DNA of 64,000 nucleotides from Desulforhabdus sp. TSK (GCF_022836495.1 NZ_BQXM01000004.1:113390-177389), one strand, 5' to 3'. Numbered from the stretch's first letter, positions 8,057 to 16,752 are shown. Translations and numbers: made by a program. Notes: generated by a model not told the origin, from the sequence alone.

Positions 8057-10720
8057 ATGATCATGCAGTTTCTGGAGAGGTTTTCCAAACGTTCGGTCTC
8101 TGATTCCCTCAAGCCGAGAGCATTACAGGATGCAGGCGAGCTCGAGCGCCGCTTGCTCGATATCTGTACAATCCCAATCCAAGACGCACTTCGTGCACTT
8201 GAAACCGGTCTCCGAGGCTTGAGCCAAGAAGAGGGCGAGCGCCGTCTCGGCGAGTTCGGTCCAAATGAGCTGGCACACACCAGACGCAGGAGCTTCTTGA
8301 GTGAGATTTTTCAGCGATGCAAAAGCCCTCTGGTTCTGCAACTCCTGATCATTGCCATTGTCTCTGGTTGCATCGGTGAAATTAAATCCGCCGTTATCGT
8401 GACCGCCATGGTGCTCCTGAGCGTGGGACTTTCTTATATCCTGGATCGACGCTCCACCAATGCCGTCGAGTCGCTTGGGAAACGCGTGCAGTCGCGCACA
8501 CTGGTGTTGCGAAACGGTAAAGAAGTAGAGGTCAAGATATCGGAGGTTGTGCCTGGCGATGTTGTCGTATTGCATGCAGGCTCGATTGTCCCGGCAGACT
8601 TGCGTCTTCTCTCCGCCAAAGACTTCTTCGTAAGCCAGTCCGCGCTCTCCGGAGAGTCCATGGCTGTCGAGAAAACTGCCAATGGAGCTCAGGGCCACAC
8701 CACCGTGCTGGAACTGCCGAATGCGTGCTTTTTCGGAAGCAGTGTCAACAGCGGCGCGGCTCGGGGGGTCGTGGTGCACACCGGGACGCGGACCATTTTC
8801 GGCTCCATCTCGCAACGCCTCACCGAGCGTCGTGAGGAGACCAGTTTCGATAGAGGAGTGCGATCCTTCACCTGGCTCATGATCCGATTCATGGTCGTCA
8901 TGGTTTGTGCGGTGTTTTCTATCGTCGGCATGACCAAAGGCAACTGGGAGGAGGCTCTTTTGTTCGCCTTGTCGATAGCTGTGGGCCTCACACCTGAAAT
9001 GCTGCCAATGATCGTGACCGTGAACCTCGCCAAGGGGGCGCTCACCATGGCCAAAAAGAAGGTCATCGTGAAGCGGCTGCCAGCCATACAGAACTTTGGG
9101 GCCATAGACGTCCTTTGCACGGATAAGACGGGGACACTCACTCAGGATAGAGTTATCCTCAAGCGACATATGGATATCGTCGGGCACGAAAGCGAGGACG
9201 TTCTGAACTATGCGTATCTCAACAGCTATTACCAGACTGGAATGCGCAATCTGATCGACCGCGCGATACTCGAGCACACCGATCTGAATGTGGAAGAGAA
9301 CTGTACCCTCGTAGACGAGCTGCCCTTTGACTTTCAGCGCCGCCGCATGTCGGTCGTGGTCGATTACGAGGGCGATCACGTTCTCATCTGTAAGGGAGCG
9401 GTCGAAGAGATCTATGCTATTTGCGGCCAGTATCAGAATGGCGACGAAGTCTATCCGCTGATCGACATGATTCGGGAGGATCTTTTCGAGGACGTGGAGG
9501 AACTCAACAAGGACGGCTACCGGGTTCTGGGCATCGCCTATCGCGAGTTCCCACGAGAACGGACCACCTACACGGTAACCGACGAGAGTGATCTGATCCT
9601 GCTGGGCTACATCCTGTTCTTCGATCCCCCGAAGGATTCGGCCGCCGAGGCGGTTAAGCTTCTCAAGGAAACAGGAGTCGAGGTCAAGGTGCTCACCGGC
9701 GACAATGGTTTGGTCACCGGCAAGGTCTGCCGGGATGTGGGCCTTATAGTGGACAGGATGGTCACAGGTGCAGACCTCTCGGAACTCTCGAAGGACCGGT
9801 TTTCCCAGATCGTAAGGGAGGCGGATGTTTTCGTCAAAGTCACTCCGGCCCAAAAGGAGCAGATCGTTCGAGAGTTGAGAAGCAATGGCCATGTAGTGGG
9901 ATTCATGGGAGACGGCATCAACGATGCGCCTGCTCTCAAATCTGCTGATGTGGGCATTTCCGTGGATTCGGGCGTTGACGTAGCCAAGGAGGCCGCGGAC
10001 ATCGTGCTCCTTGAGAAGAGCCTCCTCGTCCTGGAAGAGGGAATCATTGAGGGAAGAAAGGTCTTTGCAAACATCGTCAAGTACATCCGCATGGGAGCCA
10101 GCTCGAACTTTGGAAACATGTTCAGCGTGGTCGGCGCAAGCTATCTCCTGCCTTTTTTGCCGATGCTTCCCGTACAGGTCTTGACAAACAACCTTCTCTA
10201 CGACTTCTCCCAGACGGGAATTCCTGCCGACAACGTGGATCAGGAACAGATCGCAAAGCCGCTCAAATGGCATATTGGGAACATCAAGCGATTCATGGTT
10301 TTCATCGGACCGGTAAGTTCCATCTTTGACTACGCGACTTTTGGATTGATGTGGTTCTTTTTCCACTGCAGCGGTTTCAACGATCCATCGATGGGGGCCG
10401 CTCAGAAAGGCGAGCTCGCGAGCCTGTTCCAGACAGGATGGTTTGTGGAATCGCTCCTGACCCAGACGCTCATCGTCCACATCATCCGGACCAGGAAAAT
10501 ACCCTTTTTCAGAAGCAGCGCATCACTGCCGATGACGCTGACTACCCTGACCATCATGGCGATCGGTGCGTGGCTTCCCTATTCACCTTTTGCCGGAGCG
10601 CTCGGCATGGTTCCACTACCCCTCATTTACTGGGCATGGATCGCGGCGTTCCTCTTTTTATACGCGACGCTCACGCATATCGTGAAGACTTGGTTTTTCA
10701 ATCGCTACGGAGGTAGTTGA
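8057..10720 (+). CDS. mgtA: magnesium-translocating P-type ATPase (P3B, MgtA/MgtB)
   Basis: An 887-residue inner-membrane cation pump. Start ATG 8057 is chosen because GGGAGGA lies 6 bases upstream; an ATG at 8042 lies before that site. Features in order: cation-ATPase N-domain (GLSQEEGERRLGEFGPNEL), actuator TGES-equivalent (SGESMAVEKT), membrane segment with LTPEMLPMIVTVNLAKGA, phosphorylation motif DKTGTLT (Asp356), KGAVEEIY in the nucleotide domain, TGDN and GDGINDAPALKSADVGISVDSG hinge motifs, and a C-terminal bundle of membrane helices. The motif PEMLPMI is typical of MgtA-type transporters. It overlaps or abuts the EIIA-like gene, so the two form an operon. I could not find a convincing M-box leader. 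Confidence 0.93.
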   Translation: MIMQFLERFSKRSVSDSLKPRALQDAGELERRLLDICTIPIQDALRALETGLRGLSQEEGERRLGEFGPNELAHTRRRSFLSEIFQRCKSPLVLQLLIIAIVSGCIGEIKSAVIVTAMVLLSVGLSYILDRRSTNAVESLGKRVQSRTLVLRNGKEVEVKISEVVPGDVVVLHAGSIVPADLRLLSAKDFFVSQSALSGESMAVEKTANGAQGHTTVLELPNACFFGSSVNSGAARGVVVHTGTRTIFGSISQRLTERREETSFDRGVRSFTWLMIRFMVVMVCAVFSIVGMTKGNWEEALLFALSIAVGLTPEMLPMIVTVNLAKGALTMAKKKVIVKRLPAIQNFGAIDVLCTDKTGTLTQDRVILKRHMDIVGHESEDVLNYAYLNSYYQTGMRNLIDRAILEHTDLNVEENCTLVDELPFDFQRRRMSVVVDYEGDHVLICKGAVEEIYAICGQYQNGDEVYPLIDMIREDLFEDVEELNKDGYRVLGIAYREFPRERTTYTVTDESDLILLGYILFFDPPKDSAAEAVKLLKETGVEVKVLTGDNGLVTGKVCRDVGLIVDRMVTGADLSELSKDRFSQIVREADVFVKVTPAQKEQIVRELRSNGHVVGFMGDGINDAPALKSADVGISVDSGVDVAKEAADIVLLEKSLLVLEEGIIEGRKVFANIVKYIRMGASSNFGNMFSVVGASYLLPFLPMLPVQVLTNNLLYDFSQTGIPADNVDQEQIAKPLKWHIGNIKRFMVFIGPVSSIFDYATFGLMWFFFHCSGFNDPSMGAAQKGELASLFQTGWFVESLLTQTLIVHIIRTRKIPFFRSSASLPMTLTTLTIMAIGAWLPYSPFAGALGMVPLPLIYWAWIAAFLFLYATLTHIVKTWFFNRYGGS

Positions 10721-10722
10721 TC

Positions 10723-11526
10723 ATGGACGCGTTGCTCGATGCACTGCAGGAAGGCAGGCTCATTGAGCTGCCCGATAACAACAAGGAAGCCGCTTTACAG
10801 TTCCTTGCCCATATTATGGAGGCGAACCCCTCTCTTCCTGCAGGAACCGATGTCGTGGGGCTGGTCTTGGCGAGAGAGCGCACAGCTAATTCAACGCTTG
10901 GACGAGGATGGGCCTGCCCTCATGCGCGGGTCCCCTTTGAGGAAGACCTCCTCTGCGTTGTGGGCTGGAGTCCTAAAGGTATCGATTATGGCGCTTCCGA
11001 TGGGATTTCGGTATCAATTATTGCCATGTATCTGGTGCCCGAAAACCAGCGGAACCATTTCCTCCGAGAAGTCTCCATGGTGGCCAAAACCCTGAAGGCT
11101 TATCCCGAGCCTCAAAAGCTGAGTCTCGCCAATGAGCTCAACGAGGTCCGTGAGCACCTGCTCGATTTGATGACTTCCAGCAAGGAAATGGCTGTTCCTG
11201 ACTTGCGTGCAAGGATGATCCAGTTGCAGGCAAGGCAAGCAGCCGCTGCTATACCGGCGTACGATCTGGCAAACCTTGTCGTCGAACCAGTAACCATCGT
11301 CACAGGTCCGGGCATCGAGCACATCGTTCTTGCCCAGGATCGTCACCTCGTGGAATATCTTGATTCCGCTCACGGCTTGGTCGATGGGCTCGCAACCGAT
11401 GGGATGTTTCAAAACGGAGGATGGCGCATTCTTAAGCGGGGAGCGACAACCTACCAGGAGGACCGGGTTTTATACGACTGCCTGGCCATAAGAGCTGCAG
11501 GCGGCAATTCGATAGTTCTCAGGTAA
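10723..11526 (+). CDS. PTS EIIA (PtsN/fructose-type) domain protein with extra C-terminal domain
   Basis: 267 residues from ATG 10723, with GGAGG 9 bases upstream, directly after the mgtA stop. Residues 1-150 form a type-2 EIIA domain: NSTLGRGWACPHARVPF contains the phosphorylatable His67 in the PHAR motif, then DYGASDGISVSIIAMYLVPENQRNHFLREVSMVAKTL. The remaining ~115 residues (helical linker, then VVEPVTIVTGPGIEHIVL..AAGGNSIVLR) are unfamiliar; they could be a sensing domain. Placement behind a Mg2+ pump suggests phospho-regulation of cation uptake, by analogy with EIIA-Ntr control of K+ transport. That role is inference. Confidence 0.8.
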   Translation: MDALLDALQEGRLIELPDNNKEAALQFLAHIMEANPSLPAGTDVVGLVLARERTANSTLGRGWACPHARVPFEEDLLCVVGWSPKGIDYGASDGISVSIIAMYLVPENQRNHFLREVSMVAKTLKAYPEPQKLSLANELNEVREHLLDLMTSSKEMAVPDLRARMIQLQARQAAAAIPAYDLANLVVEPVTIVTGPGIEHIVLAQDRHLVEYLDSAHGLVDGLATDGMFQNGGWRILKRGATTYQEDRVLYDCLAIRAAGGNSIVLR

Positions 11527-11539
11527 CGAAGGTTGATGG

Positions 11540-11676
11540 ACATTTCATTCAAAAACTTCTTTTCGTCGCCTGAAAGCCTCCCGCTCGCTTCAATCGCTTC
11601 AATCTTTTCCTCCGTGACCGGACCGATGCCCTGAAATCCTTGATGGCTCTCGCTCAATCTTTTGCCGCCAAGAGAG
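11540..11676 (-). repeat. dispersed fragment of the phage-type polyvalent gene
   Basis: About 135 bases are closely similar to 3735-3860, in the same orientation; the minus-strand frame gives VTEEKIEAIEASGRLSGDEK and KFLNEMS, matching the larger gene except for a short duplicated insert. It begins 13 bases after the EIIA-like stop codon. It has no start codon and no extended reading frame. The remaining bases to 11782 show nothing recognisable. Confidence 0.75.
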
Positions 11677-11782
11677 GTGTGAAGGTCGAAGCCATTCTCC
11701 ACAAAAGCAACAAACCTCCAAATATTCTTCAGCGGACCTTATGCTGCATGCGGACAAAACAGCTTCACCCATCCCGCAAATG

Positions 11783-12493
11783 CTATTCAGGGGTCCAGAA
11801 GGGACCCACCTTGCCCAGCCTTTTTAAGGATAAAATCAATTCGCCTGCGTATTCATTCACATGGGAAAGATAGTCCGGCTCCAGGCGTTTTTTCATCAGG
11901 GGGCCGCTGAACACGATTGCCCAGTCAGATAACGGCATGATCGACTCAGCTGAGACGGAATCATAAAGCGGCCAATTTTTGACGTGCTCTTCCGACCGGA
12001 AGAGGTTCATGCGGGCTCAAGCCCTGCCCCAGGGCACTTCTCCAGTCAGTGCCTTGGCCAACGGAATATTCATGTGTCCCACCGTCGTGTTCGGATGAAC
12101 TTCGAGGATCTCCTCGTCACGCATACGGACATGGATGGGTTGCCCACAGTCCAGGCAATTGGCGTCGATTCGGATCTCGGTGCCGGGGAAGAGCCAGCGC
12201 ACGGCCAGCACTTCGATTCCTCATTGTCCATACCATTTTCGTTCCCCATTTATCGTCACCCGGTAATTGGTCGGCACATTAGAAAACGGTGCCCAGGACT
12301 CGATGTAATCTGTGTCTTTAACAAACCAGCATGCAACCGAGGATTCAGCTGCCTTATGCTGCACCTGCCTGGCCTCTTCGGGTTGCACGCCCAGGATTGC
12401 CGCAAGTTCAGTATAGTGCGGCGCCCGCCCGGTCTTGACAAATTGCTCCACAACAGCGGTGTAAGCGCGTTGCACCAGGATGGATTCTTGCAT
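11783..12493 (-). CDS. MerB-like organometal lyase with two selenocysteines (SaoL-type selenoprotein)
   Basis: One frame of 237 codons from ATG 12491-12493 (AGGAGG 7 bases upstream, then MQESILVQRAY) to TAG 11783-11785, read through TGA at 12221-12223 (residue 91) and TGA at 12017-12019 (residue 159). Residues 1-75 match the N-terminal helical domain of alkylmercury lyases. NVPTNYRVTINGERKWYGQ-U-GIE corresponds to the MerB catalytic C96-x-x-D99 motif (here U91-G-I-E94), and RA-U-ARMNLFRSEEHVKNW to the C159 motif. C113-x-x-C116 is an additional thiol pair. Each TGA is followed by a bacterial SECIS-like hairpin. MerB breaks carbon-mercury bonds in the cytoplasm; the substrate here could be another organometal. 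I recall a MerB-like selenoprotein family named SaoL; membership should be tested. Confidence 0.85.
11987..12004 (-). promoter_or_regulatory. SECIS-like hairpin for the second TGA (Sec159)
   Basis: Downstream of the TGA at 12017-12019 the minus strand has a perfect 7-bp stem, CTCTTCC pairing with GGAAGAG, closed by the loop GGTC. The loop starts 20 bases after the TGA. GGUC is the core of the SelB-binding loop in the E. coli fdhF element, and the distance fits bacterial SECIS elements. The hairpin lies within the codons for LFRSEE. Confidence 0.8.
12188..12214 (-). promoter_or_regulatory. SECIS-like hairpin for the first TGA (Sec91)
   Basis: Six bases after the TGA at 12221-12223 the minus strand forms GAAG, one mismatch, GCTGGC, loop CGTGC, GCTGGC, one mismatch, CTTC. 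This is ten base pairs (two G-U wobbles) with a U-U mismatch and a GU in the small apical loop, 19-20 bases after the TGA. Shape and distance agree with bacterial SECIS elements. Confidence 0.7.
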
Positions 12494-12557
12494 GTTATTG
12501 CCTCCTATGACAATTTGTTCGCCTGGAGCTCCATGTGAAGGCACTGCAGGGGCCTGA

Positions 12558-13548
12558 CTAAAAGACCTTCATCAACCCGGTAAGCACTTGGTAATCAAAT
12601 GGTTCGGGATTTGTTGTTGGGACCTCTACGGCGCCCAGCAGATACCAGTTGCGGCCCAGATGTGTACGGAAGCCGGGTGTGAGGGTTAAAAGGAATCTAC
12701 TCGGACCTCGGTTGTCTATCGTTTGATTCAGGTTGGTGGATAGGTACAAGACAAGATCACCGATCGGCGTAAAGTCGTGGGGCGTCAAATAATAGCCTGC
12801 GGCAAAGTTGGCTGTGAAGGCTGTGCGAGCACCGACCTCGTTGAGGCTTTGGCCACCGTGGGGAGCGAATAATCCTACGCCTCCACGAAGCACGAGGCCT
12901 TTCCACCAGTTGGCCCAGAACTCGTACGTGGGTGTTATGGCTGCCACCCCGTTCACATTGTAAGTATCGCCGGTCGGCGTGCGGAAGTTTATGGTCAACG
13001 ACTGCGTCACGTCCTGTGTTTCAGAAAGAAGGAAACGAGGTGCAATGACAAAGTCTCCAAACTCGGTCTCGTAGCTGTTGCCATTCACTCCCCGGTTTGA
13101 AGCCACAAAAGGGATATCCATGCGAAACTCGAACCGCCGATTGAAAGGCAGGTAAAACTGGAGGAGACCTGTGTTCTGGTGGCCATTCTCCAGGTAATCA
13201 CTCGCATAGCCCTAGGTTGCAATCCCCAGCCGGTAGAACACGCCGTCATAGGCATTGAGCCAGCCCTGCCGCGGTGCCCCCCCCTTCCCCTGGCGGCGGA
13301 CTTACCCACGCCTCATTCCATCCCTCGCAGAAAAAGGTACTCAAGGGCATCTCCCGCCACCGCGAGGGATCGGCGTAGACATCGCCTGTCAGCGACTCGA
13401 CGATTGCATCCGTAAAGCTTCCAGTCTTTGAAACCGATGACGTGGGCACGTGAGTCGTCTCTCCGCACATACCCGTTATGGGGATCCCAACTGTCCAGAG
13501 CAGAGCAAGGATCGCAATAAAATACGTACGCCCGCGAGCTACTTTCAT
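12558..13548 (-). pseudogene. outer-membrane beta-barrel protein, frameshifted at a G8 tract and with one TAG
   Basis: Starts MKVARGRTYF with AAGGAG upstream and has a signal peptide (FIAILALLWTVGIPITGMCG). The N-terminal frame runs into the G8 tract (C-run 13277-13284) and is lost; with seven G it continues APRQGWLNAYDGVFYRLGIAT, TAG (CTA at 13212-13214), then GYASDYLENGHQNTGLLQFY and on through MDIPFVASNRGVNGN to the C-terminal LTGLMKVF. Alternating amphipathic strands and a terminal Phe indicate a transporter-like barrel of about 325 residues. It ends 64 bases before the MerB-like gene on the same strand, so the two may have been one transcript (export or uptake partner). The slippery tract could also be phase-variable, but the TAG argues for decay. 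Confidence 0.65.
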
Positions 13549-13659
13549 CATGCTTCTCCTTTATTCTTTGCTGGTCTGGTTGCGTACCTTTTGCAAATGG
13601 CTCTCTTCGTTACGTCGCCCTGGGGTGCAGATTCCTCGTTGCCTTTATCTGCTTAGAAA

Positions 13660-13873
13660 GATTTCTGTTTTTGAATCCGATACGGTGCCGGTGTAGGAAC
13701 AACAATGCCGAAAGGGCCTGGTTTTGAGTCGAAGCGCCGCCCTTCTTTTTCACCGCCACCTGTATGAGGAATGCGTTGATTTCCGGTTCTGCCATCTTCC
13801 CTGGGCGGCGATTGTCATGAAAATAGATGAACGGTTTGACCCAGCAGTAATAGACCTGCTCTGTGCATCGACT
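13660..13873 (-). pseudogene. remnant of an integron-type tyrosine recombinase (N-terminal domain)
   Basis: A minus-strand frame reads RCTEQVYYCWVKPFIYFHDN then RRPGKMAEPEINAFLIQVAV and ASTQNQALSALLFLHRH. This is the characteristic core-binding domain of integron integrases and their relatives (Y..W..FI.FH..RHP..M..PEI.AFL..LAV....ASTQNQAL.ALLFLY). The catalytic domain is absent and no full-length start is present. It indicates a past integron-like or Xer-like insertion next to the MerB-like locus. No attC-like array is visible. Confidence 0.7.
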
Positions 13874-14290
13874 GTGATGCCATGATGATAAAGGCTAATG
13901 AAGTGGATTCATGAGGTTTGGCGCGTGGGTGGCCCCCGGCAGAACCTCCTGCCGTGGCATTTGAGATCTGCTTTTCCTGCAAAAGATTGTTGCGATCGGC
14001 TTGTCTGTGCACCTGTCGCTATCATTTTGCTCGCTCCGGCAAAGAGACAACTTGGGAACAGATAGATCTACGCTTATGGAATGGGCGAATAAGTTACGTT
14101 AGAGGGGGAAATTGAAATTCTCTAATAAGATAGATTGACATCTCTATAGTGTCAATCGCAAAAGTCAGGACAATCGCACGAAACAGACGTTGACATGAGG
14201 CAAGAGGCAATCCATCGGACCGGACAATGGGAGTGATGCATTTCATGCACATGCTTCCACTGTAATGTTGATGAGTAGCAACCGGGCTTT

Positions 14291-14350
14291 TGTAGGAGCG
14301 GCTTCCAGCCGCGACAAAAATAAGTCGCGGCTGGAAGCCGCTCCTACAAA
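14291..14350. repeat. REP-like palindrome, family A copy 1
   Basis: TGTAGGAGCGGCTTCCAGCC followed by GCGAC (14291-14315) and its near-perfect inverted copy (14324-14350), separated by 8 A/T-rich bases. The same arms recur at 58902-58978 with a different 24-base spacer. Such mirrored units resemble REP/BIME sequences mobilised by IS200-like (RAYT) transposases. The flanks 13874-14290 and 14351-14419 hold nothing else recognisable. Confidence 0.85.
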
Positions 14351-14419
14351 GAAAACGAGTCGTCCAGATCTCAGCTCTGCGGAGGTGCTAGGATTTGAGG
14401 GATTGCCCTGTCACAAAAG

Positions 14420-14755
14420 TTTGATTCTAGGGCGTCCAAATTGAATCTCGATTGTTGCCGGTTTTTTCACCCTCCAGAGCCCGGAGGGCTCACAGCTATT
14501 AGCGGGGGGTGAGGCCTTAAGGCCGATACCCCCGGTTAAGAATGAAAAAGAAGGAAACGACCCTGGAGGGGTCGCAGAATGCCCTTGCTGGGACCCCTTC
14601 AGGGTGCATGATCATGCTACCAGCCTACCGGTGGTATCGCCTTTGCTGGCTCAACCACCGGCTAATGGCTGTGATCCCTCCGGGATCAGGAGGGCCAAGA
14701 ACCGGGCAAGAAATTCAGGCGATTTTGCCCCTTTTTGGACGCCCCAGTTTGATTC
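14420..14755. mobile_element. noncoding inverted-repeat element, about 330 bp
   Basis: The segment is bounded by inverted copies of GGGCGTCCAAA (14430-14440 and 14734-14744). Inside, 14477-14503 is an imperfect inverted copy of 14661-14687. Between them are further hairpins: GGCCTTAAGGCC (about 14512-14523), CGACCC..GGGTCG (about 14559-14576), and GATCCC TCC GGGATC in the right arm. No ORF resembles a protein. It looks like a non-autonomous element or hairpin-rich repeat unit; no target duplication was identified. Confidence 0.5.
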
Positions 14756-14963
14756 TATCAATTTCTTTTTCGTGGGCAGTTATGGTCTTCGATACTTTCC
14801 GGAGCAGGAATAAAGAGAAGAGGATGTAGTCAGGCTCAATATTCTCTGCCAGAACATCAACGCCGGACCTGTCTGGAATTGCTGCACATTTGAAATTCTG
14901 CATAGTCATTTATATGGGGTAAAGGGCTTGAGGCTGTCAACAGCCTCAACTCCCCGTCCCTGA

Positions 14964-15389
14964 TCACTCCTGCCAGTAAAAGTTTAGCACAGTCTGTCCC
15001 TTCCCGACTGCTTGCACAGCTCTCTCCTGTATCTTCTCATTGTATTTGACAACCACTTTGTAACGCCCAGGGGGAAGCCTGCAAAAAAACCACGGACCTT
15101 CCGAAACGGCCTCCAATGCAACGCGACCCGCTGAATCCCTGATTTCTACAGCAATGTCACTGAGGTATTCACCTGAGACCAGCGCGAAGCTCAACTTCAA
15201 ATTGTAGTCTTTACTTACCTCGTTCAAGGCTTCCCTCTGGTCCAATCCAACACCACCACTGAGGTAGGGAATGCTGCCGTAGTACTTGGGTTGGACAGTA
15301 GAGCTCTCAGGCTCTTGAGCGTAACTTGCGGTCGCCAGGGCATATAGAACAACAGCAACTGAGACCAAAATACAAAATTTGCGACGCAT
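14964..15389 (-). CDS. secreted protein with a small beta-sandwich-like domain
   Basis: 141 residues from ATG 15387-15389 (GGGAGG 6 bases upstream): MRRKFCILVSVAVVLYALAT then ASYAQ is a signal peptide. The mature protein has GSIPYLSGGVGLDQREALNEV, then VEIRDSAGRVALEAVSEGPWFFCRLPPGRYKVVVKYNEK, the pattern of a carboxypeptidase-regulatory-like domain (short beta-sandwich seen in secreted proteins), ending VLNFYWQE. Probably periplasmic. No neighbour suggests a role. Confidence 0.6.
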   Translation of the reverse strand: MRRKFCILVSVAVVLYALATASYAQEPESSTVQPKYYGSIPYLSGGVGLDQREALNEVSKDYNLKLSFALVSGEYLSDIAVEIRDSAGRVALEAVSEGPWFFCRLPPGRYKVVVKYNEKIQERAVQAVGKGQTVLNFYWQE

Positions 15390-15809
15390 GATCATCCTCC
15401 CTGTGAATGGGAAACATAAATCGAGCATTTTCGCCGTAATTGCGTCCTCGAGTGCCTCATCAAGGCTTGAGAAACCATCAGCGTTGCCTGGTGTTGATCA
15501 TACCGTCCATTCGTTGATCTTGTCGAGACACCATGAATACAAAATAAGGAACATCCTTGACGTTTCAATGTCTCACTACCGTAACCGCCATACGCTTTTC
15601 TTTGCTGATCGGGTTGAACGGATGGATCGATATCCATTTTGACTACAATCTCTCCCAGCCCGTCGACATTCCCCGAGCACAAAAGGACAGAGGCTTTCAT
15701 TCAGTACAGTTCGGCAGAAGTTTTCATCCTATTCAGGGGCAGTGCGATTCCGCCTTCGAGGGGAGCAGGGGCGGGTTGTCTTGCCCGGCATAACTAATCT
15801 GACGGAGCC
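15390..15809. other. intergenic stretch, no gene recognised
   Basis: 420 bases between the secreted protein and a leftward membrane-protein gene. Short ORFs on both strands lack ribosome sites and recognisable motifs. Confidence 0.45.
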
Positions 15810-16265
15810 CTAGCGTGGAACGCCATGATTCGATCTGAGTAGGTTTCCGGTACCTGCAACTGCGCACCAGGCACCGAGCACTATCGATAACACTGCCACC
15901 AGCATGAGTGGCACATCGAGGAGAGCAACGAGCCCGGCATCATCAAACGCAGTGACAAGCTCTTCGCAGGCGAACATGGCGAAGAGCGAGCCGCACAAGG
16001 CAATAAGGCCGTTTACCGCTTTCGACGCAACCACCCTGCCTGTTTTCAGGCCAAGCCTCGGAAGCGCAAGCACCCAAGACAAAAGGCCCAGCAGGGAAAG
16101 GGCTAGCGGTACCACCAGTTGGCGCCCGTTCTCTGTCAGCTCGAATCGTCCGCCAATCGCTGCAGTCCCAAGGCCAACGAGCCCAATGAGGAGCGCTGCC
16201 GACGCCATCAATAAGATTACGCGTAGCCACAGCGGGGCGATGCGTAGCCGCGGTACGATAATCAT
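15810..16265 (-). CDS. small four-helix membrane protein, unknown function
   Basis: 151 residues with four hydrophobic segments (about residues 13-36, 50-68, 82-106 and 114-140). The reading frame is compositionally sound (Leu, Ala and Val rich), but I do not recognise a family. The start at ATG 16263-16265 has GGAAGG about 7 bases upstream on the minus strand. No operon partner. Confidence 0.5.
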   Translation of the reverse strand: MIIVPRLRIAPLWLRVILLMASAALLIGLVGLGTAAIGGRFELTENGRQLVVPLALSLLGLLSWVLALPRLGLKTGRVVASKAVNGLIALCGSLFAMFACEELVTAFDDAGLVALLDVPLMLVAVLSIVLGAWCAVAGTGNLLRSNHGVPR

Positions 16266-16752
16266 TTCTACCTTCCGGAGAGGCCAGGATGTACGGTACG
16301 GATCGAGTGGTTAACTTTATGTACCTGTGTCATTATGTTGTCAATCAGGAGATTCCTGATAAAAACCTTCCGGTGTTTATGACCATTGAAATAGCCCTCC
16401 TGTAGCCACACCCCACAGGGCAGCCAACCGGACCTTTGAAGGTGGTGTCTCCCTGCTGGAGGACACATAGTCAATGTATCTTATCCTGAAAGCATGGTAG
16501 AGTGTTGACGCGGACATGGTCGGAATCTTTCCCTGTTATTCAAGTGGCCCCAAACAACAGGCGATCCTGCCATATCGATAACTTTTCCTGCAATCTCAAA
16601 GGTACTGATTTGCCCGAAGCCCCATAATGCTCAACAGGACTCAGTGCCCGGGACATTTAGGAAAATTCGGTAGTGATCAATATCCGGTGTCATTTCGGCA
16701 CCTTTGGCTTGCTTTCTCTTTGGTGATACTGAAAAATCCGGGAGGACAATGA
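16266..16752. other. intergenic stretch upstream of the hemerythrin gene
   Basis: About 490 bases with no recognisable gene. It should contain the promoter for the rightward hemerythrin gene and that of the leftward membrane-protein gene. No repeat or riboswitch was recognised. Confidence 0.45.

Noticed and set aside
8123..10480. 785-codon open frame antisense to mgtA
   Set aside because: Its composition is the mirror of the P-type ATPase codons, it lacks a ribosome site and domain motifs; a shadow ORF.
11783..12544. Three separate small genes (11783-12010, 12017-12211, 12221-12544) on the minus strand
   Set aside because: They are in one frame, separated only by TGA codons at catalytic cysteine positions with SECIS-like hairpins, so one selenoprotein gene explains them better.
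862..13548. Pyrrolysine decoding of the TAG codons in the TetR and barrel genes
   Set aside because: Both genes also carry frameshifts and neither belongs to a known pyrrolysine protein family; decay or sequence error is simpler.
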